Shown here: positions 53,326-63,135 of the stretch, one piece after another
Numbering within the stretch: position 1 is the first letter of the stretch
How the letters are laid out: each line of letters opens with the position of its first letter
Source: Candidatus Contendibacter sp.
GTDB lineage: Bacteria; Pseudomonadota; Gammaproteobacteria; Competibacterales; Competibacteraceae
Reading direction: 5' to 3'
DNA: 64,000 nt
Assembly: GCA_029624675.1 (NCBI GenBank)
Contig: JARSSP010000030.1
Coordinates: 142 to 64,141 of the forward strand
Program-made: the position numbers and the translations under genes
The notes under the pieces: generated by a model
What the model saw: the letters and a program-made list of their open reading frames with translations, nothing else
The model's database searches: none
What the model was told of the DNA's origin: nothing

Positions 53326-54243
53326 ATGGAAAATATCTCTCCGATTCTCGGCGCGCTGGGCCCCATTTTCGCTCTGATTCTGCTGGGCTTTGGGTTGCGG
53401 CGGTTTGGTTTTCCCGGCGATGGATTTTGGCCGGCGGCCGAGCGTTTCACCTACTTCATGCTGTTTCCAGCCCTTCTGGTGCAGCGACTGGCGGTGGCCC
53501 GACTGGGTGATTACGCGGTCGGGCCCGTGGTGGCGGTCATCATGGCGATGCTGCTGGGAATGACGGCGCTGGTCTATGGGCTCCGACCCTGGCTGAAGGT
53601 GGATGGGCCGGCGTTCACTTCGGTCTATCAAGGGGTGATCCGCTTCAATACCTATGTCGGGCTGGCGGTGGCGCTGGCGGTGTTTCACGCCGAGGGCGGG
53701 ACGGTGGCGGCGCTGGTGATGGCGATCATGATTCCGCTGATCAACGTGCTGTGCGTGCTGGTGTTGAACGCGCACGCTGGCGGTTCGGCCACCGTGGCCG
53801 GGGTGGCGCGTGGTCTGATCACCAATCCGCTGATTCTGGCCTGCCTGACCGGGATCGGGCTGAACCTGAGCGGTATCGGTTTGCCGTGGGGTTCGGCGGC
53901 GGTGTTGGAGATTCTGGCGCGCGCCGCGCTGCCGCTGGGATTGCTCGCGGTGGGGGCCGGGCTACGGTTGGATGGCCTGCGGCGACCTGGCTTGCTGGCG
54001 GCGGCCAGCGGCCTGAAGTTGTTGGTCTTGCCGGGGCTGGCTGCGGGGCTGTGCTGGGTAGCGCAACCGGGACGGTTGGAAACGGCGGTGCTGGTGACGT
54101 TCGCGGCGCTGCCTGGGGCGTCCACCGCCTACATCCTGGCGCGGCAACTGGGTGGCGACGCGCCGCTGATCGCGGCCATCATCACGGTGGAAACGGCGGC
54201 GGCGCTGGCGACCCTGCCGGCGGTGCTGATGTGGGTGGTATGA
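53326..54243 (+). CDS. AEC (auxin efflux carrier) family transporter
   Basis: 305 residues with about ten membrane helices. LGALGPIFALILLGFGLRR, YFMLFPALLVQRLA, and FAALPGASTAYILARQLGGD fit the AEC family, which exports or exchanges small organic acids and similar compounds in bacteria. The substrate is unknown. The ATG at 53326 is preferred over the TTG six bases before it. Confidence 0.88.
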   Translation: MENISPILGALGPIFALILLGFGLRRFGFPGDGFWPAAERFTYFMLFPALLVQRLAVARLGDYAVGPVVAVIMAMLLGMTALVYGLRPWLKVDGPAFTSVYQGVIRFNTYVGLAVALAVFHAEGGTVAALVMAIMIPLINVLCVLVLNAHAGGSATVAGVARGLITNPLILACLTGIGLNLSGIGLPWGSAAVLEILARAALPLGLLAVGAGLRLDGLRRPGLLAAASGLKLLVLPGLAAGLCWVAQPGRLETAVLVTFAALPGASTAYILARQLGGDAPLIAAIITVETAAALATLPAVLMWVV

Positions 54244-54289
54244 AGCCATTGAATTCCCTCGCCAGCAAACGGGAGAGAGATGGGGACAA

Positions 54290-57280
54290 TCACGATTGCG
54301 TCGCCAGTTGCCGCAGCAGGAGTTGTAGATGCAAAGGGAATTCCTGGTCGATGGGTTTTTGATGTGTGTGAAAGAGTGCCAGCAGCGCGTTGGCCTTCGC
54401 CTTGTCGCCCATGGCCAGACCGGCGGTCAAGCCGGCGGTGAGTAGATAAATCGCCTCGTGCGGAGAGAGTTGGTCCTTGGGCGTCGTTTCGATAAGACGC
54501 TGGGTGAGCGCCGCCATCGTGGGCGCATCGCGCTGTCCCACCGCGCGGTGCAGGACGAACCAGTCGCGCGTGGTTTCGGACAGGGCGTTGTAGCCCGGTT
54601 GACTGGCCAAATAATCCCACAAGGGCGTGGTCCGGCTGGCCGGTAGATAAGGATTGACCAGTTCGGCCGTCTTGAAGAGCAGGGCACGCACCATGTCATC
54701 CGCCGGTTGTTGCGGGGCGCCGACCGCCAACTCTCGCAGCAATAGTTGTAAATCGAAGCTTGATGGACCCAGTTGCGCTGGCGTCATCGGTTGCTGGGAC
54801 AACAGGGTTTCGGCGATGCGCGCCGCGCGCTGCTGAAATTCCGGTGCGCTGAAAAGAGGCGTCGTCGTGGCCGGGGTTTCGCCCGCCCGGCGATGGCCAT
54901 CGAGCATTTCCAACACGGGGATGGGCGCCACGTGCAGTGCGCTCAAGATCACGGCCGTTTCCTGCAGATAGCGACTTCTGGGGGCGTTGAGGCTGAGATA
55001 GGGGAAGAAGTCAGAATTGGCCAGCGTGTTGAAAACCTCGAACAGAGGTTGCAACAATGCTTTGTCGCCAAGGCGGCGGACCTGGATGTCCTGGAGCGAG
55101 CGGATGCCTACTCGGTTCAGCGCCTCTTGCAGTTTGGGTTCCGCCAGAATCCAGGGGTCCAGTCGGTCCAAAGAGTCGCCATTGCTGGCGACGATCAAGA
55201 TATCCAGACTGTCGGTATTGAAGACCACATAATCGCTAAAGTGCTGGCTCAGCGCCTTGAATACCGACGAAACCAGCATCGGATTGGATTCGTACAACTG
55301 CAACCACTGCACCAGCAAGCCGCGCTCGTTCAGGTGATTCTTGATGTAGCGGTAAAACTCCTCGGAAAACAGGCTGGCGACGCCGCTGACCCAAGGGTTG
55401 GACGGTTCGGAGATGATCAGGTCGTAGCGGGCGTTGTGGCTGGAAAAATAGGTCTTGGCGTCTTCGATATGAATGCGGCTGCGCGGGTCGGTGAAGGCGC
55501 GTTCCGCGAACCGCCCGAACCCGCGCGCGCCCTCCACCATCGCCGGCTCGATCTCCACGGTATCCACCCGTTCGATCCGATCCGTACCCAGCAGATTGTG
55601 AGTGGTCATGCCGGAGCCGAAGCCGATGTTGGCGACGGTCTTGGCGTCGGGCCGCAGCGACAGCGGCAGCACGGCCGCCATGACCATGGTGATTTCGTCG
55701 AGCGTGCTGACCGCTGTTCGCGTTTGGGCGCTGGCGTCCGGCTTGCCGTTGGTGGCGATGATCATCTGACCATCCTTGAGCAAATAACGGGCGATGCTGG
55801 CGGTCTTGCCATCGCGGTAGTACTGCACCTCGGTATCGGGCGGCAAATGGGCGCGACCAAAACGGTATACGCCGCCCGCCATGCGCAGGGGGTCGAAGCG
55901 CACCGCCAACAGGATCACCGCGAACACCAGCGCCGCCACCCCCACGCCGGCCGGTACTTCCCAGCGCCACGATCTCGCCCGGGCCAGTGCCAGCAGGGTA
56001 GTGCCCACAAGGATGTCCAGCAGCGCCCCCAGGCTGACCAGTCCCTTGACGCCGATGGCCGGCATCACTACATGCACCGCCAGCAACACGCCGAGGATCG
56101 CGCCGACGGTGTTGGCGCTGTAAATCCGGCCGATGCTGCGTTCGCCGGCACCGCGTCGCAGCAGCGCGTAGGTGAACAGCGGCAGCGTCATCCCAGCCAG
56201 AAAGGTCGCCGGGATCATGATCGCCATCGCGATGGCCTGGCTGGTGAGGTTGAACAGGGCATAGCCATTATCGGTCTTGCTCAGGCCGTGGATCATGAAG
56301 CCCATGAAGTCGAAACTGGCGTTGTACAGCGGCAGGGTGCCCACCGCGCACACCCCCATGAGCATTTGTACGTAGCCGGCGTAGCGCAACGGCGTGGCGA
56401 TGCGATCCAGCCGGCGGCGAATCCACAGCCCACCCAGCGCCAACCCAAGAATGAAGGCGCTCAGCATCAGCTCGAATGCCTGGGTGGAACTGCCCAGTAC
56501 CAGGCTGAGCATCCGAATCCAGCCGATTTCGTAGAAAAACGAGGCCAGGCTGGAGCTGAGCGCAAGGGTCAGCAGCGCCACCGTCAACCATGCAGAGGAT
56601 TGACCGGACTCGCTCGCGCTTTCCACCGGCGCGGGGACGCGACGCTCCTTGGCGATGCCCCACATCACGATGGCCAGCAACACGTTCAGGATGCCCGCCG
56701 TCATGATCGTGCCCGGCAGGCCCACCGCCGGAATCAGGACGAACACGCTGACCAGAACGCCCGCCGCCGCGCCGAGGCTGTTGGTGAAGTACAACATGCC
56801 CAGCGTCGCGCCGGGGGTGTCGGGGTACAGGCGAATGATGCCGGCGCTCATCAGCGGGAAGGTCGCGCCCAGCAGCACGGATTGCGGCAGGATCAACAGC
56901 GCGGCAAGGGTCCATTTCAGCGCGTTGATCGTGCCGGGATCGCTCAATGCCGGAATCCAGCTCAGGTACAGCGCGTCCAGCACGGTGGTGAACAGCGGGT
57001 GAAAGGTCAGCCCCAACAGACCGATGAACCCCTCGGCGATGGCGTAACCCAGCAACAGATTGCTCCAACGCCGGGAATAGCGGCTGGTCAACCACGCCCC
57101 CAGCGCCATGCCGCCCATGAAGATCGCCAACACCAGGGTTTGCGCGTAGGCAGCGTGACCTAGCATCAGCTTGAGGTAATGCGACCAGATCGATTCATAA
57201 ATCAATCCGCTGAAGCCGGAAAGGACGAATAAACTATATAATGCGATGCGTAGGGTGGGCGAGGTGGGGCGCGAACTCAT
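54290..57280 (-). CDS. Large membrane protein with spermidine-synthase-like domain
   Basis: 996 residues. About 14 membrane helices cover residues 1-470 (LFVLSGFSGLIYESIWSHYL, GATFPLMSAG, FLAGMTLPLFTYALL). A spermidine-synthase-like domain follows with the SAM-binding ANIGFGSGMTTHNLLG, VEIEPAMVEGARGFG and ISEPSNPWVSGVASLFSEEFY. The last 230 residues are helical and TPR-like. True polyamine residues are not evident, so it may modify another small amine or lipid. Unlike short SpeE proteins it is fused to membrane and C-terminal parts. It is divergent from the glycan genes. Confidence 0.78.
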   Translation of the reverse strand: MSSRPTSPTLRIALYSLFVLSGFSGLIYESIWSHYLKLMLGHAAYAQTLVLAIFMGGMALGAWLTSRYSRRWSNLLLGYAIAEGFIGLLGLTFHPLFTTVLDALYLSWIPALSDPGTINALKWTLAALLILPQSVLLGATFPLMSAGIIRLYPDTPGATLGMLYFTNSLGAAAGVLVSVFVLIPAVGLPGTIMTAGILNVLLAIVMWGIAKERRVPAPVESASESGQSSAWLTVALLTLALSSSLASFFYEIGWIRMLSLVLGSSTQAFELMLSAFILGLALGGLWIRRRLDRIATPLRYAGYVQMLMGVCAVGTLPLYNASFDFMGFMIHGLSKTDNGYALFNLTSQAIAMAIMIPATFLAGMTLPLFTYALLRRGAGERSIGRIYSANTVGAILGVLLAVHVVMPAIGVKGLVSLGALLDILVGTTLLALARARSWRWEVPAGVGVAALVFAVILLAVRFDPLRMAGGVYRFGRAHLPPDTEVQYYRDGKTASIARYLLKDGQMIIATNGKPDASAQTRTAVSTLDEITMVMAAVLPLSLRPDAKTVANIGFGSGMTTHNLLGTDRIERVDTVEIEPAMVEGARGFGRFAERAFTDPRSRIHIEDAKTYFSSHNARYDLIISEPSNPWVSGVASLFSEEFYRYIKNHLNERGLLVQWLQLYESNPMLVSSVFKALSQHFSDYVVFNTDSLDILIVASNGDSLDRLDPWILAEPKLQEALNRVGIRSLQDIQVRRLGDKALLQPLFEVFNTLANSDFFPYLSLNAPRSRYLQETAVILSALHVAPIPVLEMLDGHRRAGETPATTTPLFSAPEFQQRAARIAETLLSQQPMTPAQLGPSSFDLQLLLRELAVGAPQQPADDMVRALLFKTAELVNPYLPASRTTPLWDYLASQPGYNALSETTRDWFVLHRAVGQRDAPTMAALTQRLIETTPKDQLSPHEAIYLLTAGLTAGLAMGDKAKANALLALFHTHQKPIDQEFPLHLQLLLRQLATQS

Positions 57281-57376
57281 GTCGGATCAATCCAGGTTTG
57301 TGGTGGCGCGGTCGGATCGGAAATCAGCAGGCAATAATTCGGCCACGGCGCCTGACTCCATCCCTGGCAAATATGG

Positions 57377-58276
57377 ATGGATCAAAAAACGATGAACTCA
57401 GGCAATCCGTTGAGCATTATCCTGCCAGCCCGCAATGAGGCGATCAATTTACGCCCTCTGCTGGGCAAGTTGACGGAGCGGTTTCCCGAAGCGGAAATCG
57501 TCGTGGTGAACGATGGTTCCACCGACGAGACCGTCGAAATTTGCCGGTCGTTCGGGGTGCGGGTGGTGACCCATCCGTACAGCCTGGGCAACGGCGCGGC
57601 GGTCAAGGCCGGCGCGCGCGTCGCTCGTGGCGAGACGCTGGTGTTCCTGGATGCGGACGGCCAGCACGATCCGGCCGATATTCCCCGGTTGTTGGCGAAG
57701 CTGGAAGAGGGCCACGACATGGCGGTCGGGGCGCGGCACGATCATTCCCAGGCGTCATGGGGGCGGGGCGTGGCGAACCGGATCTACAACCGGCTGGCCA
57801 GTTGGATGACCAATTACCCGGTACTGGATCTGACTTCGGGGTTCCGGGCGGTGCGGGCCGGGCGGTTCCGGGAGTTTTTGTATTTACTGCCGAATGGTTT
57901 TTCCTATCCGACGACGATCACCATGGCGTTCTTCCGCAGTGGTTATCCCGTGGCTTACGTGCCGATCGTGGCGGGGCGGCGGGAAGGCAAGAGCCATATC
58001 CAGCCACTGCAAGATGGGGTGCGATTCCTGTTGATCATCTTCAAGATTGGAACCCTGTATTCGCCGCTCAAGCTGTTTTTTCCCGTCAGCCTGGGGTTCT
58101 TCCTGATAGGGCTGGTCTACTACGTCCATACCTACGTGGTCGAGCATCGGTTCACCAACATGGGAACCCTGTTGTTCAGCATTGCCGTGGTGGTGTTTTT
58201 GATGGGGCTGGTGTCGGAACAAATCACTAGTCTGTTCTATCAGCAATCGGGAAGCACGACCGAACGGCAGCCATGA
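57377..58276 (+). CDS. Family 2 glycosyltransferase (polyprenyl-phosphate sugar type)
   Basis: 299 residues. SIILPARNEAINL, EIVVVNDGSTDETVEI and VFLDADGQHDPADI form the GT-A core with the DxD-type site. Two C-terminal membrane helices (LKLFFPVSLGFFLIGLVYYV and MGTLLFSIAVVVFLMGLV) place it at the inner face of the membrane, as in DPM1/ArnC-like enzymes that load sugars on lipid carriers. It opens the glycan-type gene cluster. Confidence 0.9.
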   Translation: MDQKTMNSGNPLSIILPARNEAINLRPLLGKLTERFPEAEIVVVNDGSTDETVEICRSFGVRVVTHPYSLGNGAAVKAGARVARGETLVFLDADGQHDPADIPRLLAKLEEGHDMAVGARHDHSQASWGRGVANRIYNRLASWMTNYPVLDLTSGFRAVRAGRFREFLYLLPNGFSYPTTITMAFFRSGYPVAYVPIVAGRREGKSHIQPLQDGVRFLLIIFKIGTLYSPLKLFFPVSLGFFLIGLVYYVHTYVVEHRFTNMGTLLFSIAVVVFLMGLVSEQITSLFYQQSGSTTERQP

Positions 58277-58310
58277 AAAACCGCTCGGCCACGAAACGCG
58301 GTGAAATTGG

Positions 58311-59348
58311 ATGAAAGTCCTGTTCGACATCAATCACCCTGCGCATGTGCATTTTTTCCGGCATCCCATCGCCCTGTTGCGGGCGCGGGGCCACGATATC
58401 GTTGTCACCAGCCGCGCCAAGGAAATGGCGATGCCGTTGCTCGACGAACTGGGCATCGCCCATCGCCCGCTGAGCGCCATGAAGGGCAAGGGTCTGCTTG
58501 GCCTAGGTCGGGAACTGTTGCAGCGGGACGCCGCGCTCTACCGGGTCGTTCGCCGGGAGAAGCCCGCAGTCCTGGCGTCCATCGGCGGAACCTTCATCGC
58601 CCATGTCGGCTGGCTCACCCGCACTCCGTCGCTGGTGTTCTACGATACCGAGAACGCCCGGCTGCAAAACGCCATCACCTATCCGCTGGCCAGTCAGGTG
58701 ATCGTGCCGCGCTGCTATCAGAGTTGGACGCCACGCGGCCGAACTCTGCGCTATGCCGGCTATCACGAGCTGTCCTATCTGCACCCTGCCCGCTTCACGC
58801 CCGACCGGGTGGTCGCCGAGCAAAATGGCTTCGACGCGGCGCGCGACAACTTCTTTATCCGCTGCGTGTCCTGGCAGGCCAGTCACGATCTTGGCGAGCG
58901 GGGCTGGAGCGAGTCCCTGCTGAGCGATCTGGTCGAGTGGCTGGCGGCGCGCGGCAAGGTGCATATCTCGTCCGAAGCGCCGTTGCCCGCCGCGCTTGCC
59001 GCCCATGCCTACCGGGGCAAGGTCAGCGCGGTGCATCACTTGATGGCGCATTGCCGGCTGTTCATCGGCGAGAGCGCCACCATGGCCTCGGAGTGTGCGG
59101 TTTTGGGAGTCCCCGCGATCTATGCCGCCCATACCGGACGTGGCTATACCGATGAGCAGGAGCAGCGCCATGGGCTGGTGACCAATCTCCGGCAATTCGA
59201 TCTGGATCGCCTGCGCCAAGCCATCGAAGCCCTGCTGGCCCGGCCAGCGGCGGATTATCAGGCGCGGCGGCAAGATTTGCTGGCGGATACCATCGATGTC
59301 GCGGCGTTCGTCGCCGAGCGGATCGAACAGGCGGCGAGAACCCGCTGA
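58311..59348 (+). CDS. DUF354 family (GT-B-like) protein
   Basis: 345 residues. KVLFDINHPAHVHFFRHPIALLRARGHDIVVTSR is the DUF354 signature, and IGESATMASECAVLGVPAIY near the C-terminus resembles the UDP-sugar-binding region of GT-B glycosyltransferases. Such genes sit in surface polysaccharide and N-acetyl-sugar clusters. The stop overlaps asnB by one base (TGATG). Confidence 0.88.
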   Translation: MKVLFDINHPAHVHFFRHPIALLRARGHDIVVTSRAKEMAMPLLDELGIAHRPLSAMKGKGLLGLGRELLQRDAALYRVVRREKPAVLASIGGTFIAHVGWLTRTPSLVFYDTENARLQNAITYPLASQVIVPRCYQSWTPRGRTLRYAGYHELSYLHPARFTPDRVVAEQNGFDAARDNFFIRCVSWQASHDLGERGWSESLLSDLVEWLAARGKVHISSEAPLPAALAAHAYRGKVSAVHHLMAHCRLFIGESATMASECAVLGVPAIYAAHTGRGYTDEQEQRHGLVTNLRQFDLDRLRQAIEALLARPAADYQARRQDLLADTIDVAAFVAERIEQAARTR

Positions 59349-61174
59349 TGTGTGGCCTGAGCGGGTTCTTCTCGGCGACGCCGCTGGATCCGCTCGCGGA
59401 AACGGCGCGTCTCGACCGGATGCGCGCCGCGCTCGCCCACCGAGGGCCGGACGGTAGCGGCGTCGAAATCTTCGACCGGGCGGCGCTGGTCCATAATCGG
59501 CTGGCCATCATCGACCTGGCGGGCGGACACCAGCCCTTGTATGGCGCGGCCGGGACCTGCATCGTCTTCAACGGCGAGATTTATAACTACCGCGAATTGC
59601 GGGCGCGGCTGCCGGATTACCCGTTTCGCACCCGTTCCGACACCGAAGTGATCGTCGCTCTGTACGAGCGCGAAGGGCTGGCCGGTTTCCGCCATTTGCG
59701 CGGGATGTACGCCTTTGCGCTGTGGGATGGCCGGCGTGGTGTCCTGGTCCGTGATCCGGCGGGCATCAAGCCGCTGTTTTACGCTGTCCAGGGAGATCGG
59801 CTGCTGTTCGCCTCCGAGGCCAAGGCTATCCTCGCGCATGGTGGCGGGCCAGTCCGCCTCGAACCGGCGGCGTTGCACCTGCTGCTCAATTTTCGCTATG
59901 TCGCCGGCGACGCCAGCCTGTTCACCGGCATCGCCCAGGCGCCGCCCGGCTCGGTGCTGGTCTGGACGCCGGAGCGGTTGGAGCATCTGACCCTGGCCGA
60001 GCCGGATGCGGCGCCGCCGGACGATATCGACGCGGCGTTGTCGGCGGCGGTGCAAAGCCATCTGGTGGCGGACGTGCCGCTGGGTTGCTACCTGTCGGGC
60101 GGCATCGACTCGGCGCTGGTCGCGCGCCATGCCTGTCGCCATGCCACCATCGAGGGGTTTACCCTGGAAGTGGGCGATGACCCGCGCGAGGCCGATCACG
60201 CCGCCGAGACCGCGCGCTGGCTGGGCATTTCCGATCATCGCCAGGCTTTCGCCATCGCCGATCCGGTGGCGTTGCACCGCTCGCTGGTCTGGCATCTGGA
60301 GACGCCGAAGGTGAACGCGCTGCAGGGCGCGATGCTGGCGGAATTCACCGCTCGCCGGGTCAAGGTGGCGCTGTCGGGGTTGGGCGGCGATGAGTTGTTC
60401 TACGGCTACAACGCCCATCGCATTCTATGGCTGGCGCAGCAGGCCCGGCGATTGTTGCCGGGCGCCAGCAATCGCTGGTTAGCGGTGTTGCTCCGTCCCC
60501 TGGCCGGGAGCGCGGTCTGGAGCGAGCCCCGGCGAGCAGTGGAAATGCTGGCGGCGCTGCCGAATTGGGCGCGGGTATACGGCATCCTGCGCAATATCTG
60601 GGACAGCCCGGCGCTGCGGCGACTGATCTACGGCGAGCGGATGCTCGACGCGGCCTTGCCTGATGCCTTCTCTTGGCTGGAACAGCGCTTTCCCGCCGAG
60701 CCGGACGCGGCGGCGGCGATGGCTCGCTTCGAGTTTGGCCACAAGCTGGTCAACGATTTGCTCTGGCAGGAAGATCGGGTCAGCATGCGAGTCGGGCTGG
60801 AAGTGCGGGTGCCGTTCCTGGACCAGGAACTGACGCGCTGCGTCCGGCGACTGTCGCGACGGGCGCTGATGCCCGGCGGACGGAAGAAGTCTCGGTTGAA
60901 GGCTCATGCCCGCGCCGAACTGCCGGAATTTATCCTGCGTCGACCTAAGAGCGGTTTTCAGCTCGACATCACGGCCGCCGCCCACGGAGTGCTCGAACCG
61001 GTGTTCGACGAATATCTAAGCGAGGAACGGTTGCATCACCACCGGCTGTTCAATCCTGAGTTTGTGCGGACCGTGCGGGCGCAACCAGCGCGCAAGGGGT
61101 TGCGTTGGCACTATTTCCTGCTTTATCTGATGGCGCAATGTCACCTGTTGCGGGAAATCTTCGATGCCGATTGA
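59348..61174 (+). CDS. asnB: Asparagine synthase (glutamine-hydrolysing)
   Basis: 608 residues. MCGLSGFF supplies the catalytic Cys2 of the glutaminase domain, and HRGPDGSG, NRLAIIDL and FNGEIYNYREL complete it. The synthetase domain carries the PP-loop LSGGIDSALVARH and LSGLGGDELFYGYN. Located within a glycan-type operon, it probably amidates a sugar acid or peptide rather than free aspartate, as with similar proteins in O-antigen and exopolysaccharide loci; that is inference. Confidence 0.92.
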   Translation: MCGLSGFFSATPLDPLAETARLDRMRAALAHRGPDGSGVEIFDRAALVHNRLAIIDLAGGHQPLYGAAGTCIVFNGEIYNYRELRARLPDYPFRTRSDTEVIVALYEREGLAGFRHLRGMYAFALWDGRRGVLVRDPAGIKPLFYAVQGDRLLFASEAKAILAHGGGPVRLEPAALHLLLNFRYVAGDASLFTGIAQAPPGSVLVWTPERLEHLTLAEPDAAPPDDIDAALSAAVQSHLVADVPLGCYLSGGIDSALVARHACRHATIEGFTLEVGDDPREADHAAETARWLGISDHRQAFAIADPVALHRSLVWHLETPKVNALQGAMLAEFTARRVKVALSGLGGDELFYGYNAHRILWLAQQARRLLPGASNRWLAVLLRPLAGSAVWSEPRRAVEMLAALPNWARVYGILRNIWDSPALRRLIYGERMLDAALPDAFSWLEQRFPAEPDAAAAMARFEFGHKLVNDLLWQEDRVSMRVGLEVRVPFLDQELTRCVRRLSRRALMPGGRKKSRLKAHARAELPEFILRRPKSGFQLDITAAAHGVLEPVFDEYLSEERLHHHRLFNPEFVRTVRAQPARKGLRWHYFLLYLMAQCHLLREIFDAD

Positions 61175-62354
61175 CGCTGCCGCGACTCGCCGAGTCCTGG
61201 ATCGGACCCTAACCTGGAGCCGGGAACAGGACTACCGGGAATACACCAAGCACGACGCGCTCAACAGTCCGTTACTATCCGCGCTGTTCGGCCATCATCG
61301 GCTCACCCGGATTCTGGCGACTCAGGCCGTGATGCGCTTTCCATTCAACGTGCGGCCGCTGTTGGGCGTACCCAGGAGCGAGAATCCCAAGGGGCTGGCG
61401 TTGTGGGTGATGGCGCTGCTCGACGGCTATCAGACTTTCGGTGAGGAGCACTACCGAGCCGAGGCCGAGCGTCTGCTCGAACGTCTGCTGAGTTTGCGTT
61501 CTTCGGGTAAGTGGCACGGCGATTGCTGGGGCTATCAATATCCGTGGCAGGATCTTGGCTTTTTCGCCCCGAAGGCGACGCCGAACGCGGTGGTCACCGC
61601 CTTTGTCTGCGAGGCTTTTCTCCATGCCTGCCGGGTGACTGGCGACGAGCGTTATCTGGAGCCGGCGCGTTCGGCGGCGGGATTTTTTCTGAACGACTTG
61701 CGCGTGCTGTGGGATACGCCCGATGAATTGTGCCTGGGCTACATGCCGTTGCCGATGACCATGCGGGTCATGGATGTCAGCGTGCTGATCGCCGCCGTGC
61801 TGGCGGCGCTGGCGGCGCGTGAGGGTGATGGGTCGTTGCGGCGCACCGCCCTGCGCCTGGCCCGCTACGTGGCGCGGCGGCAGACCGCCGAGGGCGCCTG
61901 GTATTACACCGATCCGCCGGAGGACTCGCCGGTGAAGATCGACAACTATCATACGGGCTTCATTCTCGATGCCCTCGACCGGGTGATGACGACGCTGACC
62001 GTGGATGAATGGCGCGAGCAACACCGCCGGGGCGCGGCGTTCTATGCGCAACACCTGTTCAATGCCGATGGCTCACCGCGCTGGATGAGCGACCGCGATT
62101 ATCCGCACGATATTCACGGCGCGGCGCAGGGTATTTTGACCTTCAGCCAGCCGGACCTTGGCCAGATTTATCCGGAGCTGGCTCCCCGCATCGTCGAGTG
62201 GGCGCTGACGCGGATGTACGACCCGGTAGGTCGGTTTTATTACCAGCAAACCCGGTTTTACACCAAGAAATTCACGTTCCTGCGCTGGTGCAACGCCTGG
62301 ATGTGCCGCGCGCTGGCCTTTCACCTGCTGCACTGCCGCCATGAAGAAAATTGA
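61164..62354 (+). CDS. Alpha/alpha-barrel protein, function unknown
   Basis: 396 residues. The sequence is helical with aromatic and His/Asp-rich turns (WHGDCWGYQYPWQDLGFF, TDPPEDSPVKIDNYHTGFILDAL, RDYPHDIHGAAQGILTF), suggesting an (alpha/alpha)6 toroid of the type seen in glycan lyases, epimerases and terpenoid enzymes. No catalytic set can be assigned. It overlaps asnB by 11 bases and the methyltransferase by 14, so it is expressed with both. Confidence 0.75.
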   Translation: MPIDAAATRRVLDRTLTWSREQDYREYTKHDALNSPLLSALFGHHRLTRILATQAVMRFPFNVRPLLGVPRSENPKGLALWVMALLDGYQTFGEEHYRAEAERLLERLLSLRSSGKWHGDCWGYQYPWQDLGFFAPKATPNAVVTAFVCEAFLHACRVTGDERYLEPARSAAGFFLNDLRVLWDTPDELCLGYMPLPMTMRVMDVSVLIAAVLAALAAREGDGSLRRTALRLARYVARRQTAEGAWYYTDPPEDSPVKIDNYHTGFILDALDRVMTTLTVDEWREQHRRGAAFYAQHLFNADGSPRWMSDRDYPHDIHGAAQGILTFSQPDLGQIYPELAPRIVEWALTRMYDPVGRFYYQQTRFYTKKFTFLRWCNAWMCRALAFHLLHCRHEEN

Positions 62355-63123
62355 ACCGGTCGCTCCCGAAATCAAAACCGGCCTCACCCGGCATATCCAG
62401 GATTTCTGGAGCCGGCGGGTCAACGCCGAGTTCATCATGGGCAGGGCGGTCACCAGCCATGCTCGGGGTGATGACGCTTACTTCGGCGATCTGGAAACCC
62501 AACGTTATCGCTCGCATCGCCATCTGCCGCCGTGGATCGCCGCGATGACGCCGGGTAAAACCGTGCTGGAAATTGGTAGCGGCGTCGGTCTGGACACCTT
62601 CACGATGGCCCGGCATGGTTTGCAAGTCACGGCGGTGGACTTGACCGAGGTGGCGGTGAAGACGGCACGCCAGCGCTTCGAGCGGCACGAAGTTCCCGCC
62701 GATTTTCTGGTGGCCGACGCCTGCCATTTACCGTTCCCGGATCATGCCTTCGATTATGTATATTCGTTCGGGGTACTGCATCATGTCGCCGATACCGAGG
62801 CCAGCATCCGGGAAGTGCATCGCCTGCTCAAGCCCGGTGGCCAGGCCCGGATCATGCTTTATCACCGGCGTTCCCTGAATGAAGGGGTGCATCGCCTGCT
62901 TGGCGTGCCCTTCGAGGACAAGGACGAGCTTTGCCCGGTGGTGCGGCGCTTCACGGTGGCCGAGGCGCGGGAACTGTTCCGTCAATTCAGCCATGTCGAG
63001 GTGGGGATTGAGTACCTCTATGGTGAAGGGTATGGCCGGTTGTTTCGCCTGACGCCGCGCTGGCTTTATGACTGGCTATCGCGACGCTGGGGCTGGCATT
63101 TGATGATTGCGGCAACCAAGTGA
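62341..63123 (+). CDS. Class I SAM-dependent methyltransferase
   Basis: 260 residues. VLEIGSGVGLDTFTMARHGLQVTAVDLTE is motif I of class I methyltransferases, followed by FDYVYSFGVLHHVADTEASIREVHRLLKPGG. The N-terminal FWSRRVNAEFIMG and C-terminal region are typical of the UbiE/glycan-cluster type. It likely methylates a sugar or lipid made by the surrounding genes. Confidence 0.9.
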   Translation: MKKIEPVAPEIKTGLTRHIQDFWSRRVNAEFIMGRAVTSHARGDDAYFGDLETQRYRSHRHLPPWIAAMTPGKTVLEIGSGVGLDTFTMARHGLQVTAVDLTEVAVKTARQRFERHEVPADFLVADACHLPFPDHAFDYVYSFGVLHHVADTEASIREVHRLLKPGGQARIMLYHRRSLNEGVHRLLGVPFEDKDELCPVVRRFTVAEARELFRQFSHVEVGIEYLYGEGYGRLFRLTPRWLYDWLSRRWGWHLMIAATK

Positions 63124-63135
63124 GGATGGGCGGCG

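Noticed and set aside
54773-57163. Antisense open frame of about 800 codons
   Set aside because: It lies opposite the spermidine-synthase-like gene, is rich in His, Gln, Arg and Gly without domains, and follows from GC-rich codon use.
61164-62354. Assignment as a specific glycan lyase or epimerase
   Set aside because: Helical repeat pattern fits many alpha/alpha barrels and no catalytic residues can be fixed from sequence alone.
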